Position numbers and translations under genes: made by a program | From: an uncultured Bacteroidales bacterium | GTDB lineage: Bacteria > Bacteroidota > Bacteroidia > Bacteroidales > Porphyromonadaceae | Length of the DNA: 64,000 nt | Reading direction: 5' to 3' | NCBI GenBank assembly: GCA_947290775.1 | Contig: CAMYPM010000007.1 | Coordinates: 1-64,000 of the forward strand | Notes under the pieces: generated by a model | What the model was told of the DNA's origin: nothing | The model's input: only the letters and a program-made list of their open reading frames with translations | Database searches by the model: none | Shown: piece by piece, positions 36,619 through 47,300 of the stretch | Position numbering within the stretch: position 1 is the stretch's first letter | How the letters are laid out: each line of letters starts with the position of its first letter

Positions 36619-38513
36619 AGCGACAATATAGACTGGTAAATATGCTCTGCATCAATGCCTGCATAGCTGCGCTGTAACGGCACACTGCCATGCGGTATAA
36701 ACTCATCGGGAAGACCTAACCGAAGAAGCTTACCTGTATAGCCGCGCTCGCTCATGTATTCAGCTACAGCACTACCCAAACCTCCGATACGGGAGCCATC
36801 TTCCACCGTAACGATACGATCGTATCCACTAAATACCTCTTGCAGAATATCCTCATCAATTGGCTTGAGGAAAACCATATCGAAGAGAGCAGGCTTAACT
36901 ACTCCCTCCTTATGTAAACGCTCTACCGCTTCACGAGCTTCAACCCCGATAGCACCTATTGATAGCACAGCTATTCGCTCACCATCTATCAACTTACGGC
37001 CCTTTCCAATAGGCACTTTCTTTGCTTCGTTATGCCAATCTATCAAAGAACCCTCTCCACGCGGATAACGAATAACAAAGGGACAGAAAGCTTCCTTAGC
37101 GGTAAGCATAAGATGACGCAACCAATGCTCATCAATCGGTGCGGCAATCGTGAGATTAGGAATATAACGCAGATAAGCCAAATCAAACGCACCCTGGTGA
37201 GTGGCCCCATCATCTCCTACTAAACCGGCTCTATCCAAACAAAATATAACAGGCGTTTTGGCAATGGCGACATCATGTATGATCTGATCCAAACTCCGCT
37301 GCGCAAAGGATGAGTATATGTTACAGAAAGGAATCATTCCCTCATGCGCCAGGCCGGCTGCAAAAGTAACTGCGTGAGACTCTGCAATCCCCACATCGTA
37401 AGCTCGCTCCGGGAAGCGCTTCATCAACATATTCATCGAACTCCCAGAAGGCATCGCAGGCGTAATCCCCACCACTCGTTCATCCTGCTCTGCCAGCTCT
37501 ACTAATGTGTGTCCGAATACGTCTTGAAACTTGGGAGGACGCATGCCATTCTTCTTTTCTCGCTCCCCTGTCACTATATTGAAGCGTCCGGGCGCATGCC
37601 AAGTTGTCGGACTAGCCTCAGCAAAGGGATAACCTTTCCCTTTGATAGTACGAAGGTGCAGAAGCTTAGGCCCCTCCATTTCCTTAATCCTGCTCAATAT
37701 ATCCACCAAGCGCAACACATCATTGCCATCCACAGGACCAAAGTAACGGATGCTCAGTCCGTCAAAAAAATTACCCTGTGAACGGGAAAGCATGGATTTA
37801 AACGAATTATTGAAGCGCTGCACCGTACGTTTGCTCTTTTCATCGATTAGATTCAAACGCTTCATTCCTCGATAGAGATCAAAACGCACTGCATTATAGG
37901 CACGACTCGTATTGATATCTACAAGGTATTTATTCAGTCCTCCCACATTGGCATCTATGGATATGTTGTTATCGTTGAGGATAACAAGCATATTGTTGGG
38001 AAAAGAGGAGGCGTTATTGAGTCCCTCAAAGGCTAAACCACCGGTCATTGCCCCATCTCCAATGATGGCTACCACTCGGCGCGGCTCATTCTTCTGCTTG
38101 GCAGCTACCGCCATTCCCAAAGCAGCAGAGATCGAATTGGAGGCATGACCACTAGTAAACGTATCGTAAGGGCTCTCCTCGGGAGAGATAAAGCCGGACA
38201 TACCGCCCCACTCGCGAAGTGTAGAGAAGTTCTTTCGCCGATTGGTCAGCACCTTGTGGGCATATGCTTGATGTCCCACATCCCATACGAGACGATCGTA
38301 GGGAGTGATGTAGACGTAGTGCAACGCAACCGCTATCTCAACGACTCCCAAAGAAGAGGCTAAATGACCGGGATGTGTGGAAAGCTCATCCAATAGGAAA
38401 GAGCGTATCTCTCGACACAACTCAGGCAGCTTGTTCTTGGGTAAGCGGCGTAGGTCTTTCGGCTCATTGATGCTTTCAAGAAGCGGGTAATGCACCTTTC
38501 CTATTTCATCCAT
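36615..38513 (-). CDS. dxs: 1-deoxy-D-xylulose-5-phosphate synthase
   Basis: Thiamine-diphosphate enzyme that condenses pyruvate and glyceraldehyde 3-phosphate, the first step of the MEP isoprenoid route. The TPP-binding motif GDGAMTGG (near residue 152), the transketolase-type [15 protein letters not shown] and the C-terminal [13 protein letters not shown] are all present. Length 632 is normal. It sits inside the long pyrH-to-trkH run; its start overlaps hisS by 13 bases and its end overlaps trkA by 4. Confidence 0.97.
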   Translation of the reverse strand: MDEIGKVHYPLLESINEPKDLRRLPKNKLPELCREIRSFLLDELSTHPGHLASSLGVVEIAVALHYVYITPYDRLVWDVGHQAYAHKVLTNRRKNFSTLREWGGMSGFISPEESPYDTFTSGHASNSISAALGMAVAAKQKNEPRRVVAIIGDGAMTGGLAFEGLNNASSFPNNMLVILNDNNISIDANVGGLNKYLVDINTSRAYNAVRFDLYRGMKRLNLIDEKSKRTVQRFNNSFKSMLSRSQGNFFDGLSIRYFGPVDGNDVLRLVDILSRIKEMEGPKLLHLRTIKGKGYPFAEASPTTWHAPGRFNIVTGEREKKNGMRPPKFQDVFGHTLVELAEQDERVVGITPAMPSGSSMNMLMKRFPERAYDVGIAESHAVTFAAGLAHEGMIPFCNIYSSFAQRSLDQIIHDVAIAKTPVIFCLDRAGLVGDDGATHQGAFDLAYLRYIPNLTIAAPIDEHWLRHLMLTAKEAFCPFVIRYPRGEGSLIDWHNEAKKVPIGKGRKLIDGERIAVLSIGAIGVEAREAVERLHKEGVVKPALFDMVFLKPIDEDILQEVFSGYDRIVTVEDGSRIGGLGSAVAEYMSERGYTGKLLRLGLPDEFIPHGSVPLQRSYAGIDAEHIYQSILSL

Positions 38514-39865
38514 TGCTCTACTAAGCGTTCTTTTGCGAGGGCTTCCTGCACCCCTGTTGTCATATTCTTCAGCGTGACCTTACCTTCGCTCATTTCGCTG
38601 CTTCCGGCAATTACTACGTAAGGGATCTTTCTATTATCCGCAAAGGAGAGTTGCTTCTTCAGCTTCGCACAGTCGGGATATACCATACAAGAGATACCTT
38701 TCTCTCGCAAGTTGCGTAGTAAAGGAAGGAGGTATTGGGTTTCTTCTTCTCCTAAGTTAGCGAAAAGTACTTGGCAACTTCCTTCTAACTCTTTCGGGAA
38801 GCGGTCTAACTTCTCCAATACATCATAGATACGCTCAGCACCAAAGCTGATACCCACTCCGCTCAGGCCTTTCTCCCCAAAGATACCGGTCAGGTTGTCG
38901 TATCGTCCTCCTCCGCTAATACTTCCTATCTCCACTTCATGGGATTTAATCTCCATTATAGTACCCGTGTAATAGCCTAAGCCACGAGCCAGCCGGCTAT
39001 CAAAACGCACTTCAAACGCTTCTTCCGCTTCCTGGGGCAAATGGCTTAAGATAAAGCGCATCTCTTGTATGCCTTCTAATCCGATAGAGCTAGCCTTTAG
39101 CAGCACTTCCAACTGAGAGAGCTGCGCCTCGTTGTCGCCTTCCAAAAGGAGGAAGGGCTTTAAGGCCGTGATACAGCCTTCCTTAAATTCGCATTTCTTT
39201 AATTCCTCTATTACGCCCTCTAAGCCGACCTTGTCGAACTTATCCATTGCCACCGTCATCTCAGTCAAACGCTCCGGAATGCCTATGCTTTCAGCAATAC
39301 CGGCCAGTATTTTGCGATTGTTGAGTAGCATAACCACTTTCAACTGCAACTTTGAGAAGATAGCCTTCGCTAACTCCACAAACTCAACCTCCATGAGCAG
39401 GGAATCAGTTCCTACTACATCGGCATCACACTGATAAAACTCCCGATAGCGTCCCTTCTGAGGTCTATCGGCACGCCATACGGGTTGTATCTGATAACGT
39501 TTGAAGGGCAACGAAATTTCACTTTTGTGCTGTACTACGAATCGGGCAAACGGAACAGTAAGATCGTACCGCAATCCTTTCTCCGCAACCTTCGTAGTAA
39601 GATGCGCTACATTACGCTCCAAAAGGTCCTCATCGCTAAGCTTTGACAGCCAGTTTCCTGAGTCTAAGATACGAAATACAAGACGATCTCCTTCCTCCCC
39701 ATACTTACCCATCAACGTACTCATCAACTCTTGTGAGGGAGTCTCAATTTGCTCATATCCAAAGAGTCGAAACTGCTCTTTAATTGTGTCAAATATATAG
39801 TTTCGCCGAAGCATTTCACTCGGCAGGAAGTCTCTGGTTCCTTTAGGTATAGAGGGTTTACTCAT
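38501..39865 (-). CDS. hisS: Histidyl-tRNA synthetase
   Basis: Class II aminoacyl-tRNA synthetase. N-terminal signature PKGTRDFLP, motif 2 region [13 protein letters not shown], the histidine-specific motif RGLGYYTG, and a C-terminal anticodon-binding domain ([16 protein letters not shown], ...[14 protein letters not shown]) are present. I chose ATG 39865 (454 residues) over a GTG one codon upstream. It overlaps folA by 8 bases and dxs by 13. Confidence 0.96.
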   Translation of the reverse strand: MSKPSIPKGTRDFLPSEMLRRNYIFDTIKEQFRLFGYEQIETPSQELMSTLMGKYGEEGDRLVFRILDSGNWLSKLSDEDLLERNVAHLTTKVAEKGLRYDLTVPFARFVVQHKSEISLPFKRYQIQPVWRADRPQKGRYREFYQCDADVVGTDSLLMEVEFVELAKAIFSKLQLKVVMLLNNRKILAGIAESIGIPERLTEMTVAMDKFDKVGLEGVIEELKKCEFKEGCITALKPFLLLEGDNEAQLSQLEVLLKASSIGLEGIQEMRFILSHLPQEAEEAFEVRFDSRLARGLGYYTGTIMEIKSHEVEIGSISGGGRYDNLTGIFGEKGLSGVGISFGAERIYDVLEKLDRFPKELEGSCQVLFANLGEEETQYLLPLLRNLREKGISCMVYPDCAKLKKQLSFADNRKIPYVVIAGSSEMSEGKVTLKNMTTGVQEALAKERLVEQWMK

Positions 39866-40394
39866 CACTCAATTCAATAAATTCTTTCTTTGTCGCTGCT
39901 TTACGCTCATACAGAGCAACACGAACAGAATACTCATTACGCTCATCGGCTTCGAAATATTCTTCTTTTCCGCATTGCTTCCACTCACTAAAATCAATCT
40001 CCGGGAAATGGGCATCTGCATCCGGGAAATACGCCTCTACGGTAGTCAAATAAAGGCGATCCGTATAGGGCAACATAGTACGATACAGCATAGCACCGCC
40101 TATTACAAAGAGCTCCGTCTCACCTGCTTGGCGAATATTGCCGAGAGCCTCTTCCACTGATGTGAATACATCGGCATCCGGCAGGGTACTGATCTGTGTA
40201 GACACTACTACGTTGCGTCGCCCGGGGAGTGCGCCTTTCGGCAAGGAGGCATATGTGTTACGCCCCATGAGGATAGTGTGTCCCATGGTCGTAGCCTTGA
40301 AACGCTTCAAATCACCGCTCAGACGCCACAGGAGATCGTTGTCTCTCCCAATAGCTCGGTCCAAGCCCTCTGCAACTATGATTGATATGGTCAT
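39858..40394 (-). CDS. folA: Dihydrofolate reductase
   Basis: Reduces dihydrofolate to tetrahydrofolate with NADPH. Landmarks are the N-terminal ISIIVAEGLDRAIGRDNDLLWRL (shown in parts: AIGRDNDLLW), GHTILMGRNTYASLP and GRRNVVVS, and a later IGGAMLYRTMLP. Length 178 is slightly long but within the family. It follows thyA by 9 bases; ThyA makes the dihydrofolate that this enzyme recycles, so the pairing is functional. Confidence 0.96.
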   Translation of the reverse strand: MTISIIVAEGLDRAIGRDNDLLWRLSGDLKRFKATTMGHTILMGRNTYASLPKGALPGRRNVVVSTQISTLPDADVFTSVEEALGNIRQAGETELFVIGGAMLYRTMLPYTDRLYLTTVEAYFPDADAHFPEIDFSEWKQCGKEEYFEADERNEYSVRVALYERKAATKKEFIELSDE

Positions 40395-40403
40395 ATCTTT
40401 TAA

Positions 40404-41198
40404 TCAAATAGCTACGGAAGCCTTAATATGGGGATAGGGATTATAGTCTTCCAAAAGGAAATCCTCATAACGGAAGGCATCTATATCCTTTACTTCCGGA
40501 TTAATCTTCATTTGTGGTAGGGGGCGTGGCTCTCGCTCCAACTGCAACTTAGCTTGCTCTATGTGATTGAGGTATAAGTGTGCATCACCTAATGTATGCA
40601 CAAATGTGCCCGGCTGCAATCCGACCACCTGCGAAATCATCATCAACAAAAGTGAGTACGAAGCAATATTGAAGGGTACTCCGAGAAATAGGTCGGCACT
40701 GCGCTGGTAGAGCTGTAAAGAGAGTTTCCCTGCTGCCACATTAAATTGCATCAGAATATGGCAAGGGGGCAAGCGCATTTCATTTAGCTGCGCTACATTC
40801 CATGCAGAGACAAGCATACGACGACTATCGGGCTGTCGCTTTATCTCTTCTATCACAGACTTAATTTGGTCTATCGAACCTTTATCATAACGAGGCCACG
40901 AACGCCATTGAACACCATAAATGGGGCCTAGGTTGCCCTGTTCATCTGCCCATTCATCCCAAATACTCACTCCATGATCATGCAGATAGGCTATATTCTG
41001 ATCTCCACGAAGAAACCATAGAAGCTCATATATAATGCTCTTCAAGTGCAGTTTCTTGGTAGTAAGCAAAGGGAAGCCTTCCGACAAATCAAAGCGCATC
41101 TGGTAGCCAAAGATACTTTTGGTACCGGTACCCGTACGATCGCTTTTTTCAACCCCTTCTCGGAGTACTTTATTCAGCAAATCAAGATACTGTTTCAT
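40404..41198 (-). CDS. thyA: Thymidylate synthase
   Basis: Methylates dUMP to dTMP using methylene-tetrahydrofolate. Visible motifs: [12 protein letters not shown] start, [12 protein letters not shown], the catalytic-Cys region [10 protein letters not shown], and [17 protein letters not shown]. The frame is open to 41261, but ATG 41198 matches the family's conserved MKQYL start and gives the normal 264 residues. A promoter-like TATCTTTG lies only 8 bases before this ATG. Confidence 0.97.
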   Translation of the reverse strand: MKQYLDLLNKVLREGVEKSDRTGTGTKSIFGYQMRFDLSEGFPLLTTKKLHLKSIIYELLWFLRGDQNIAYLHDHGVSIWDEWADEQGNLGPIYGVQWRSWPRYDKGSIDQIKSVIEEIKRQPDSRRMLVSAWNVAQLNEMRLPPCHILMQFNVAAGKLSLQLYQRSADLFLGVPFNIASYSLLLMMISQVVGLQPGTFVHTLGDAHLYLNHIEQAKLQLEREPRPLPQMKINPEVKDIDAFRYEDFLLEDYNPYPHIKASVAI

Positions 41199-41205
41199 AA
41201 CAGTA

Positions 41206-41213
41206 CAAAGATA
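41206..41213 (-). promoter_or_regulatory. Possible thyA promoter -7 box TATCTTTG with almost no leader
   Basis: Minus-strand TATCTTTG ends 8 bases before the thyA ATG, in the 59-base gap after rlmN. If it is used, transcription would start a few bases before or at the start codon (leaderless or nearly so). A good -33 element was not seen. Confidence 0.35.
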
Positions 41214-41257
41214 AATATTCCAAAGGACAATAAAGCGAAGCGCCCTCCGACTAATGA

Positions 41258-42325
41258 TCAAGATTTGGATTCAGTAGTCTGTTGCGCTTGTCTATGCGTA
41301 GAGAGCATACCGCAAGCCGCCAATATATCCTCCCCTCGAGATGCTCTAATAGTTGCGGTTACTCCGGCATCTTCAAGTTGCTGCTTAAATATTTCTAAGC
41401 GCCTTGCATCCGTGTGCGGTAGATCTACTCCCGGTATGGCATGGTAGCGTATGAGGTTCACCCGGCAATTGATTGAGCGCAAGAGGCGCTGCAAACGTCT
41501 GGCATGCCCGGGAGTATCATTCAATCCACCAAAAACGATATACTCAAAAGTTAACCTTCTTTGCCCTGCGAAGCTATAGCCCTTTAGCTTGCGTATCAGC
41601 TGCTCAAAAGGCACTGCTTTCTCTACCGGCATCAGCTGCATACGCTCTTCATGGAAGGGGGAATGCAAACTAATAGCCAAGTGCGCATCACACTCTTGTA
41701 GGAAGCGACTTAACCCGGGTTCTACGCCTACCGTAGAGAGGGTAATACGCCGTGGGCTCATCGCAATTCCCTTAGGCAGCGTGAGACACTCAATCGCCTT
41801 GAGCACATTATCCACATTATCCAGCGGCTCTCCCATGCCCATAAATACTATATTGGTGATATGCTTACGCTCCGGCAATGAAAGAAACTGATTCACAATC
41901 TCTGCCGAGGTAAGATTGCCATTGAATCCCTGCTTGCCGGTCATACAGAAAAGGCAATTCATCTTACACCCCATTTGGGAAGATATACAGAGTGTACTGC
42001 GGTCCTCCTCAGGTATATATACCGCTTCAACACAATGCCCCTCACGGGGAGCATAGAGGTACTTCTTAGTACCATCTACCGACTCCTGTACTTGTACGGG
42101 CGCATGCCTGCCAATAGTAGCATGGGCGGCTAAGAGTTCACGGTACTTAAGCGATATATTGGTCATTTCATCAAATGACGTAACGCATTTCTTATACAGC
42201 CACTCCGTAAGCTGCTGCCCTGCATAGCGTGGCATACCCAAAGAGACAGCGAAAGAACTCAGTTCATCTGTATTGAGCCCTAACAATTCCAGTTTCTGAG
42301 GAGTCTCTTCCATTTGGTCTGTCAT
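41258..42325 (-). CDS. rlmN: Dual-specificity RNA methyltransferase RlmN
   Basis: Radical SAM enzyme that makes 2-methyladenosine in 23S rRNA (A2503) and in tRNA (A37). The iron-sulphur motif is in [20 protein letters not shown] (Cys-x3-Cys-x2-Cys), with GMGEPLDN after it. The methyl-carrying Cys near the C-terminus is in [10 protein letters not shown]. Length 355 is normal. It starts 4 bases after the rnr stop and is followed by a 59-base gap to thyA. Confidence 0.97.
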   Translation of the reverse strand: MTDQMEETPQKLELLGLNTDELSSFAVSLGMPRYAGQQLTEWLYKKCVTSFDEMTNISLKYRELLAAHATIGRHAPVQVQESVDGTKKYLYAPREGHCVEAVYIPEEDRSTLCISSQMGCKMNCLFCMTGKQGFNGNLTSAEIVNQFLSLPERKHITNIVFMGMGEPLDNVDNVLKAIECLTLPKGIAMSPRRITLSTVGVEPGLSRFLQECDAHLAISLHSPFHEERMQLMPVEKAVPFEQLIRKLKGYSFAGQRRLTFEYIVFGGLNDTPGHARRLQRLLRSINCRVNLIRYHAIPGVDLPHTDARRLEIFKQQLEDAGVTATIRASRGEDILAACGMLSTHRQAQQTTESKS

Positions 42326-42329
42326 AGAT

Positions 42330-44528
42330 CTATTCTACCGCCTCAAAATCAATTAGTCGGCGCTCGGCATCACATGAGACCACACGCACTGTAATCTTTT
42401 CTCCCACTCGATAGACACGCTTATAACGCTTTCCAATGAGCGAAAAGCCCGACTCGTCCAACTCATAGAAATCATCCTCCAAAGAGCGAATAGGAATCAA
42501 TCCATCACAGCCGCTCTGCACGAGCTGTACATAGATACCCCACTCGGTAACACCGGAAATAATACCATCGAATATCTTTCCTATTTTCGTATCCAAATAG
42601 CGTACCTGCATATACTTCACCGAAGCTCGCTCCGCCTTGGTAGCGACCTCTTCACACTTAGAAGTATACTCTGCCACTTCGCTCAGTTCATTGTACTTCA
42701 CGCTCTTGGCTTTCTCAAATAGATAGCGGTCTATCAAGCGATGCACAACCAAATCCGGATAGCGTCGTATAGGAGAGGTAAAGTGTGTATAGTAATCAAA
42801 GCCGAGGCCGAAGTGCCCTATATTATCGCAACTATAGTAAGCAGTCATCAATGTGCGCACCAATACCATTTCCACTAACGGCTGCCTTGGGGTATCGGCG
42901 ATCTGCTCCAGCACTCTATTGATAGTGCCGGCCGTAGGCTTTGCTTCTTTGCGGAGCTTCATGGGGAGCAAGTTACTTTCGTCCAGATAAGCGGCAGCCT
43001 GCTTGAATGTGTACTCGTCAATAGGGGGATGAACACGATAGATGAAAGCACGCTCTGTCTTTGGCTTAGGACCTCGCGTCGGATTGTTAATGCGCTTTGC
43101 CACCGTTCTATTAGCCAGTAGCATAAACTCTTCTATCAACTGATGAGCCGTGCCATTGACTACCGTTTCCACACCAATAGGATTACTTTGAGCGTCCAAA
43201 AGAAACTTCACCTCAGTAGAACTAAAATTGATACTACCTCCCTTGAAACGCTCCTTGCGAAGCTTTTGCGCCACTTGATCCAGTAGGCGAAGCTCCGCTG
43301 CGTATGGTCCCTCCTCTCCATCCAATATAAGCTGTACCTCTTCGTAGGAGAAGCGGTGATCACTATTTATAACGGTGTGACGGATACGATAGTTTACCAC
43401 CCGGGCATTAACCGTATCGATTGTAAATATCACAGAGAAGCAGAGCCTATCCTCATTGGGTCTCAATGAGCATATATCATTACAAAGACGCTCAGGCAGC
43501 ATAGGCACTGTACGGTCTACTAAATAAACGCTGCACCCCCTGCTATAGGCCTCCTCATCAATTAGTGAACCGGGCTTTACGTAATGGCTGACATCCGCTA
43601 TGTGTACCCCTATTTCCCACCTGTCTGTATCGAGGTTCCGCACCGAGATAGCATCGTCAAAATCCTTTGCATCGGCAGGGTCTATCGTAAAAGTTGTGAC
43701 CTTACGAAAATCCTCCCGCTCAGCGATATCCTCCTTTGTAATCTTTGCATCCAGCTTTTCGGCGGCTTGCTCCACACGCTTCGGATATCGGTAAGGCAAA
43801 TCAAACTCAGCCAAGATGGCGTGCATCTCCGTATCCGCTACGCCACTCTTGCCCAACACGTCAACTACCTCTCCAATCGGATTCTTACTATTCTCGGGCC
43901 ACTTGACCATGCGTACAATGGCTTTATCATGGTCATGCGCCTTTTCAAAGCTTCCCTTCGGCAACAGAATATCGCTATCCAGATACTTATCATGCGTTAC
44001 CAAAAAAGCGTAGTCTCCTTTCTGCTCCACAACGCCCACAAAGTGTTCCTTACTGCGCTTGAGCACTTTAACCACTTCACCTTCCGGCTTGGCTCCTTTC
44101 TTATGAGGAAAGAGACGTACTAATACAGTATCACCATTCAGGGCATGGTGACGATTGCGCTCATTGACGGCAATCTCTGTTTGATCCGCCACGGCACTAT
44201 TGGTTCCATTGTTGCGTCGCTGAAAAGTAGCCTCTATCGTAGCCGGTGCACCATGGAAACGATACTTACCTCGCCCCACACGCTCCAGTGTTTTCTCTTG
44301 AGCTAAACGCTCCAAGGCACTTTTGACCAGCTCTTTCTCCTCTTTCGTCTGCGCCTGTAAATAAGCCGATACCTGACGATAATTATAGCTTCCGCCCACA
44401 TTACTTCTGAAGAACTCCTGTAGTTTCTTCACTGTCTTATCGTTAAGCACAAACTTGCCGGTACTCGCTTTATTAGAGCGCTTGGAAGACGATTTCTTTC
44501 CCCCTGCTTTTGTGGCCTTCTTTTTCAT
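42330..44528 (-). CDS. rnr: Ribonuclease R
   Basis: 3'-5' exoribonuclease that degrades structured RNA. The N-terminal ~30 residues are a lysine/serine-rich basic tail (KKKATKAGGKKSSSKRSNK), followed by cold-shock domains, the RNB catalytic domain and a C-terminal S1 domain. RNB landmarks: DPADAKDFDDAISV near residue 290, HIADVSHYV, and HFTSPIRRYPDL. The S1 domain carries GVTEWGIYVQL. Length 732 fits RNase R. Confidence 0.97.
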   Translation of the reverse strand: MKKKATKAGGKKSSSKRSNKASTGKFVLNDKTVKKLQEFFRSNVGGSYNYRQVSAYLQAQTKEEKELVKSALERLAQEKTLERVGRGKYRFHGAPATIEATFQRRNNGTNSAVADQTEIAVNERNRHHALNGDTVLVRLFPHKKGAKPEGEVVKVLKRSKEHFVGVVEQKGDYAFLVTHDKYLDSDILLPKGSFEKAHDHDKAIVRMVKWPENSKNPIGEVVDVLGKSGVADTEMHAILAEFDLPYRYPKRVEQAAEKLDAKITKEDIAEREDFRKVTTFTIDPADAKDFDDAISVRNLDTDRWEIGVHIADVSHYVKPGSLIDEEAYSRGCSVYLVDRTVPMLPERLCNDICSLRPNEDRLCFSVIFTIDTVNARVVNYRIRHTVINSDHRFSYEEVQLILDGEEGPYAAELRLLDQVAQKLRKERFKGGSINFSSTEVKFLLDAQSNPIGVETVVNGTAHQLIEEFMLLANRTVAKRINNPTRGPKPKTERAFIYRVHPPIDEYTFKQAAAYLDESNLLPMKLRKEAKPTAGTINRVLEQIADTPRQPLVEMVLVRTLMTAYYSCDNIGHFGLGFDYYTHFTSPIRRYPDLVVHRLIDRYLFEKAKSVKYNELSEVAEYTSKCEEVATKAERASVKYMQVRYLDTKIGKIFDGIISGVTEWGIYVQLVQSGCDGLIPIRSLEDDFYELDESGFSLIGKRYKRVYRVGEKITVRVVSCDAERRLIDFEAVE

Positions 44529-44557
44529 TCTATAGTTTAGTCTTGTTTATTCCATCC

Positions 44558-45499
44558 TTATTGTGGAGGACGATACTTGCCGGCGTACTTATCCCCAAGG
44601 ATACTTAAATAGCTTATATACCGCGAGACAGCTATTTCCCCTCTGTCTATTGCCGCACGTACAGCACAACCAGGTTCATTGAGATGACGACAATTATTAA
44701 ACCGACACTGAGCACTCAAGGCAAAGAATTCCTTGAAATAATGTGCGGTATCCTGCTCATCCATTTCCAGCGTGCCAAACCCCTTTATTCCTGGGGAGTC
44801 GATTATATATCCCCCATCCAATGAGGGTATCATCTCACTGGTAGTAGTGGTATGCGTACCCGTACCAAAGTGCGAACTCAGCTCACTTACCGGCAAATCA
44901 ACTTCCGGCAACAGCATATTGATCAGAGAGCTTTTCCCTACCCCGGAGTGACCGGCTACAAGTACAATCTTACCCTTTATCAGCTCGCTTAACTCCTCTT
45001 TGCCCTCCGAAGTCTTAGTGGACACTTGCAATACTTTATAGCCAATAGATCGGTATAGCTGTGCAAGATCCTCTACATCTTGCTTCAACGCTACCTCCGT
45101 GTAGAGGTCCACTTTGTTAAAAACAATGACTACCGGGACACTATACGCTTCTGCGGTAGCTAAGAAGCGATCCATAAAAGTAGTAGTGGTAACAGGCTGT
45201 GTAAGCGTAACAACCAGCAAGGCACAATCTATATTAGCGGCCAATATATGAGACTCTTTCGATAGATTAGCTGCTTTACGAATAATATAGTTGCGCCGAG
45301 GTAATATACCCACCACCATAGGCGGATGCCCCTCTTCCGAATAGGATACCTCCACTCGATCTCCCACGACCACGGGAGAGGTCGAACGCACTCCCTTGAG
45401 TCTAAGGTTACCTTTTACTACGGCATCCCTAACTGCGCCCGTATGATCCGCAATTCGACACACATTGCCCATAGCGCGGATTACGAGTGCAGTCTCCAT
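44558..45499 (-). CDS. rsgA: Ribosome small-subunit GTPase RsgA
   Basis: Circularly permuted GTPase that helps mature the 30S subunit. An N-terminal OB fold is followed by the permuted G motifs: NKVD (G4) before GHSGVGKSSL (G1), then DSPGIKGFG (G3). The C-terminal zinc-binding domain has CRFNNCRH...GCAV. I chose ATG 45499 (313 residues) rather than the TTG two codons upstream. The order pyrH-frr-rsgA is common in Bacteroidales. Confidence 0.95.
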   Translation of the reverse strand: METALVIRAMGNVCRIADHTGAVRDAVVKGNLRLKGVRSTSPVVVGDRVEVSYSEEGHPPMVVGILPRRNYIIRKAANLSKESHILAANIDCALLVVTLTQPVTTTTFMDRFLATAEAYSVPVVIVFNKVDLYTEVALKQDVEDLAQLYRSIGYKVLQVSTKTSEGKEELSELIKGKIVLVAGHSGVGKSSLINMLLPEVDLPVSELSSHFGTGTHTTTTSEMIPSLDGGYIIDSPGIKGFGTLEMDEQDTAHYFKEFFALSAQCRFNNCRHLNEPGCAVRAAIDRGEIAVSRYISYLSILGDKYAGKYRPPQ

Positions 45500-45550
45500 A
45501 TTCAATACAAGTTGATCGACAGCCCATTAAAGGCTGTCGTTATTTCTTTA

Positions 45551-46114
45551 TTATACCGTAAGGATTTCTTTTTCTTTAGCTGCAAATATTTTGTCAGCTA
45601 CCTCAATGTACTTATCGTGCAGCTTTTGCATACGATCTTCCGCATCCTTAGCTACATCCTCCGGCAGCGCATCATTTTTAACACTTTTACGGATCTTATC
45701 AATGGCATCACGACGTGCGTTGCGTATGCTGATCTTAGTATCTTCTACTTCGTTCTTTGTCTGCTTAACGAGTTGCTTACGACGCTCTTCTGTAAGAGGA
45801 GGTATACCGATACGAACGATCTCACCGTTGTTCTCCGGCATAATTCCCAGGGGAGAGTCGATAATAGCTTTTTCAATATCCTTGATGATCTTCTTTTCCC
45901 ACGGTGTAATCACTATACTGCGTGCATCGGGGATGGATATGGAAGCCACCTGACTCAATGGTGTAGGCGTGCCATAATAATCCACCCGAATGTCATCCAA
46001 TAGCTTCGGATTGGCCTTGCCTGCCCTAATACGAGCGAGCTTCTCTTCCAGGTACTCGGTACCTTTCTTCATAGCTTCTTCTGCTATGGCTATATATTCG
46101 TCAATCTGTTGCAT
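45551..46114 (-). CDS. frr: Ribosome recycling factor
   Basis: Splits post-termination ribosomes together with EF-G. The 187-residue product shows the usual three-helix/beta layout: [32 protein letters not shown] (parts: [20 protein letters not shown]), [14 protein letters not shown] segment [12 protein letters not shown], and the C-terminal [17 protein letters not shown]. It starts 22 bases after pyrH, its usual partner. Confidence 0.97.
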   Translation of the reverse strand: MQQIDEYIAIAEEAMKKGTEYLEEKLARIRAGKANPKLLDDIRVDYYGTPTPLSQVASISIPDARSIVITPWEKKIIKDIEKAIIDSPLGIMPENNGEIVRIGIPPLTEERRKQLVKQTKNEVEDTKISIRNARRDAIDKIRKSVKNDALPEDVAKDAEDRMQKLHDKYIEVADKIFAAKEKEILTV

Positions 46115-46136
46115 AGTTGTATGTAACTTATATTTA

Positions 46137-46847
46137 TTATTCGTTTTCTACTAAGGTACCCAGAGGCTCTCCCTTCATTAAGCGCACTAAGTTGCCCTCT
46201 TGATCCATATTGAATACTCTGATACGAAGTCCGTTGTCACGCGCCAAGGTCATGGCAGTCAAGTCCATTATCTTAAGCTCTCGTGCATACACTTCATCGT
46301 AAGTAATTCGCTCAAAGCGTTTTGCTGAAGGATCTTTTTCCGGATCAGCCGTATAAATTCCGTCCACACGCGTACCCTTAAGCATCAAGTCTGCCCCGAT
46401 TTCAATAGCACGCAGTACAGAAGCAGTATCCGTAGTAAAGAAAGGATTACCCGTACCACCGGCAATGAGTACCACTTTACCCTCACGTAGTGCCTGCTTA
46501 GCGACCGGTGCCGAGTAGTGCGATCCAATAGGCGACATAGGATGTGCCGTGAGCAGCAAAGCATCCTGTCCAATGGCTTGTAAAGAGGCAGTCAATGCAA
46601 GCGAATTAATCACGGTAGCCAACATGCCCATACTATCGCCGGTCACACGATCAAAGCCGGAAGCAGCTCCCGCCATACCGCGAAAGATATTACCGCCCCC
46701 TATTACGATGGCTATCTCATTGCCCAATAGGACACTCTCTTTGATCGCTGCTGCATAGCTATCCAAACAAGATTTATCAATTCCCTCTTTGCGCGCTCCG
46801 GCTAGCGACTCGCCACTCAGCTTAAGTAATACCCGCCTTTTTGCCAT
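46137..46847 (-). CDS. pyrH: UMP kinase
   Basis: Phosphorylates UMP to UDP. The amino-acid-kinase fold shows [11 protein letters not shown] at the start, [11 protein letters not shown] near residue 45, [14 protein letters not shown] near 130, and [17 protein letters not shown]. Length 236 is normal. It is the first gene of an eleven-gene run on this strand that reaches trkH. A TTACTTTG sequence about 52 bases upstream is a one-base-short variant of the promoter box. Confidence 0.97.
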   Translation of the reverse strand: MAKRRVLLKLSGESLAGARKEGIDKSCLDSYAAAIKESVLLGNEIAIVIGGGNIFRGMAGAASGFDRVTGDSMGMLATVINSLALTASLQAIGQDALLLTAHPMSPIGSHYSAPVAKQALREGKVVLIAGGTGNPFFTTDTASVLRAIEIGADLMLKGTRVDGIYTADPEKDPSAKRFERITYDEVYARELKIMDLTAMTLARDNGLRIRVFNMDQEGNLVRLMKGEPLGTLVENE

Positions 46848-47003
46848 AATCTATCTTCGTTATTTCCTGAAACCATAAAGCTTAAGTATATCCTCTTTAC
46901 AAAGTAACCATTTTTCCGTGAAGTTTCCAACAATAGGATTCTTTACATAGGGATTGCTCCGAAAACAACAGCCTTTCAAGGGTTATAAAACAAAGACCAC
47001 GGT

Positions 47004-47091
47004 CATTAGAAAAAAGATAGGTATCTTTTGATTGAAAGGCACTGATGTTTCGTTAGAAAGATACAGATGTTTCAAATGAAAGGTTCTGATC
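47004..47091 (+). repeat. 22-bp phased repeat array D (three clear units, degenerate flanks)
   Basis: Clear units at 47026-47047, 47048-47069 and 47070-47091, in exact 22-bp phase. Cores TTTTGATTGAAA, TTTCGTTAGAAA, TTTCAAATGAAA; linkers GGCACTGATG, GATACAGATG, GGTTCTGATC. A degenerate unit precedes them (47004-47025), and a partial fourth (TTTTTTGAAG...TAGATC) follows to about 47112. The third unit shares 20 identical bases with array A when the preceding AGATG is included. Confidence 0.7.
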
Positions 47092-47217
47092 TTTTTTGAA
47101 GTCTAATAGATCGATACTTATTGCAAAGGCAAAGCCTCTCGGACAAAATTGCCGTTGTATAACACGTTGCCATAAGGGGAAGAGAGACCAACAGAGTATC
47201 ATTAGGCGATATTATCG

Positions 47218-47225
47218 TATATTTG
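47218..47225 (+). promoter_or_regulatory. Promoter -7 box TATATTTG of the DUF1573-meaB group
   Basis: TATATTTG matches TAnnTTTG; leader of about 75 bases to ATG 47301. Array D ends 127 bp upstream. Confidence 0.6.
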
Positions 47226-47300
47226 CAACATAAGGAGCCCTATCTCTTTCAGAGAGTAGGGAATAGAAAAGTAATGATAAAGAAAGAGAGTTCTTGTTTT

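Larger units (their letters stand above)
46848..47300. other. Divergent non-coding region between pyrH and the DUF1573 genes
   Basis: 453 bases without a convincing gene. It holds a weak minus-strand box for pyrH (about 46900-46907), 22-bp repeat array D (47004-47091), and a plus-strand promoter box (47218-47225) with a 75-base leader. An in-frame extension of the DUF1573 gene to 47223 would start inside that promoter box, so it is not used. Confidence 0.7.

Noticed and set aside
45326-46003. 225-codon plus-strand open frame across rsgA and frr
   Set aside because: It runs antisense through two certain genes and their gap, and is Cys/Tyr/Leu rich without any motif.
47004-47112. CRISPR array
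   Set aside because: Units are contiguous and themselves variable; there are no unique spacers of constant length between identical repeats and no cas genes in the window.
47223-47300. Longer DUF1573 protein starting at 47223
   Set aside because: That start lies inside the TATATTTG promoter box and would bury the signal peptide.
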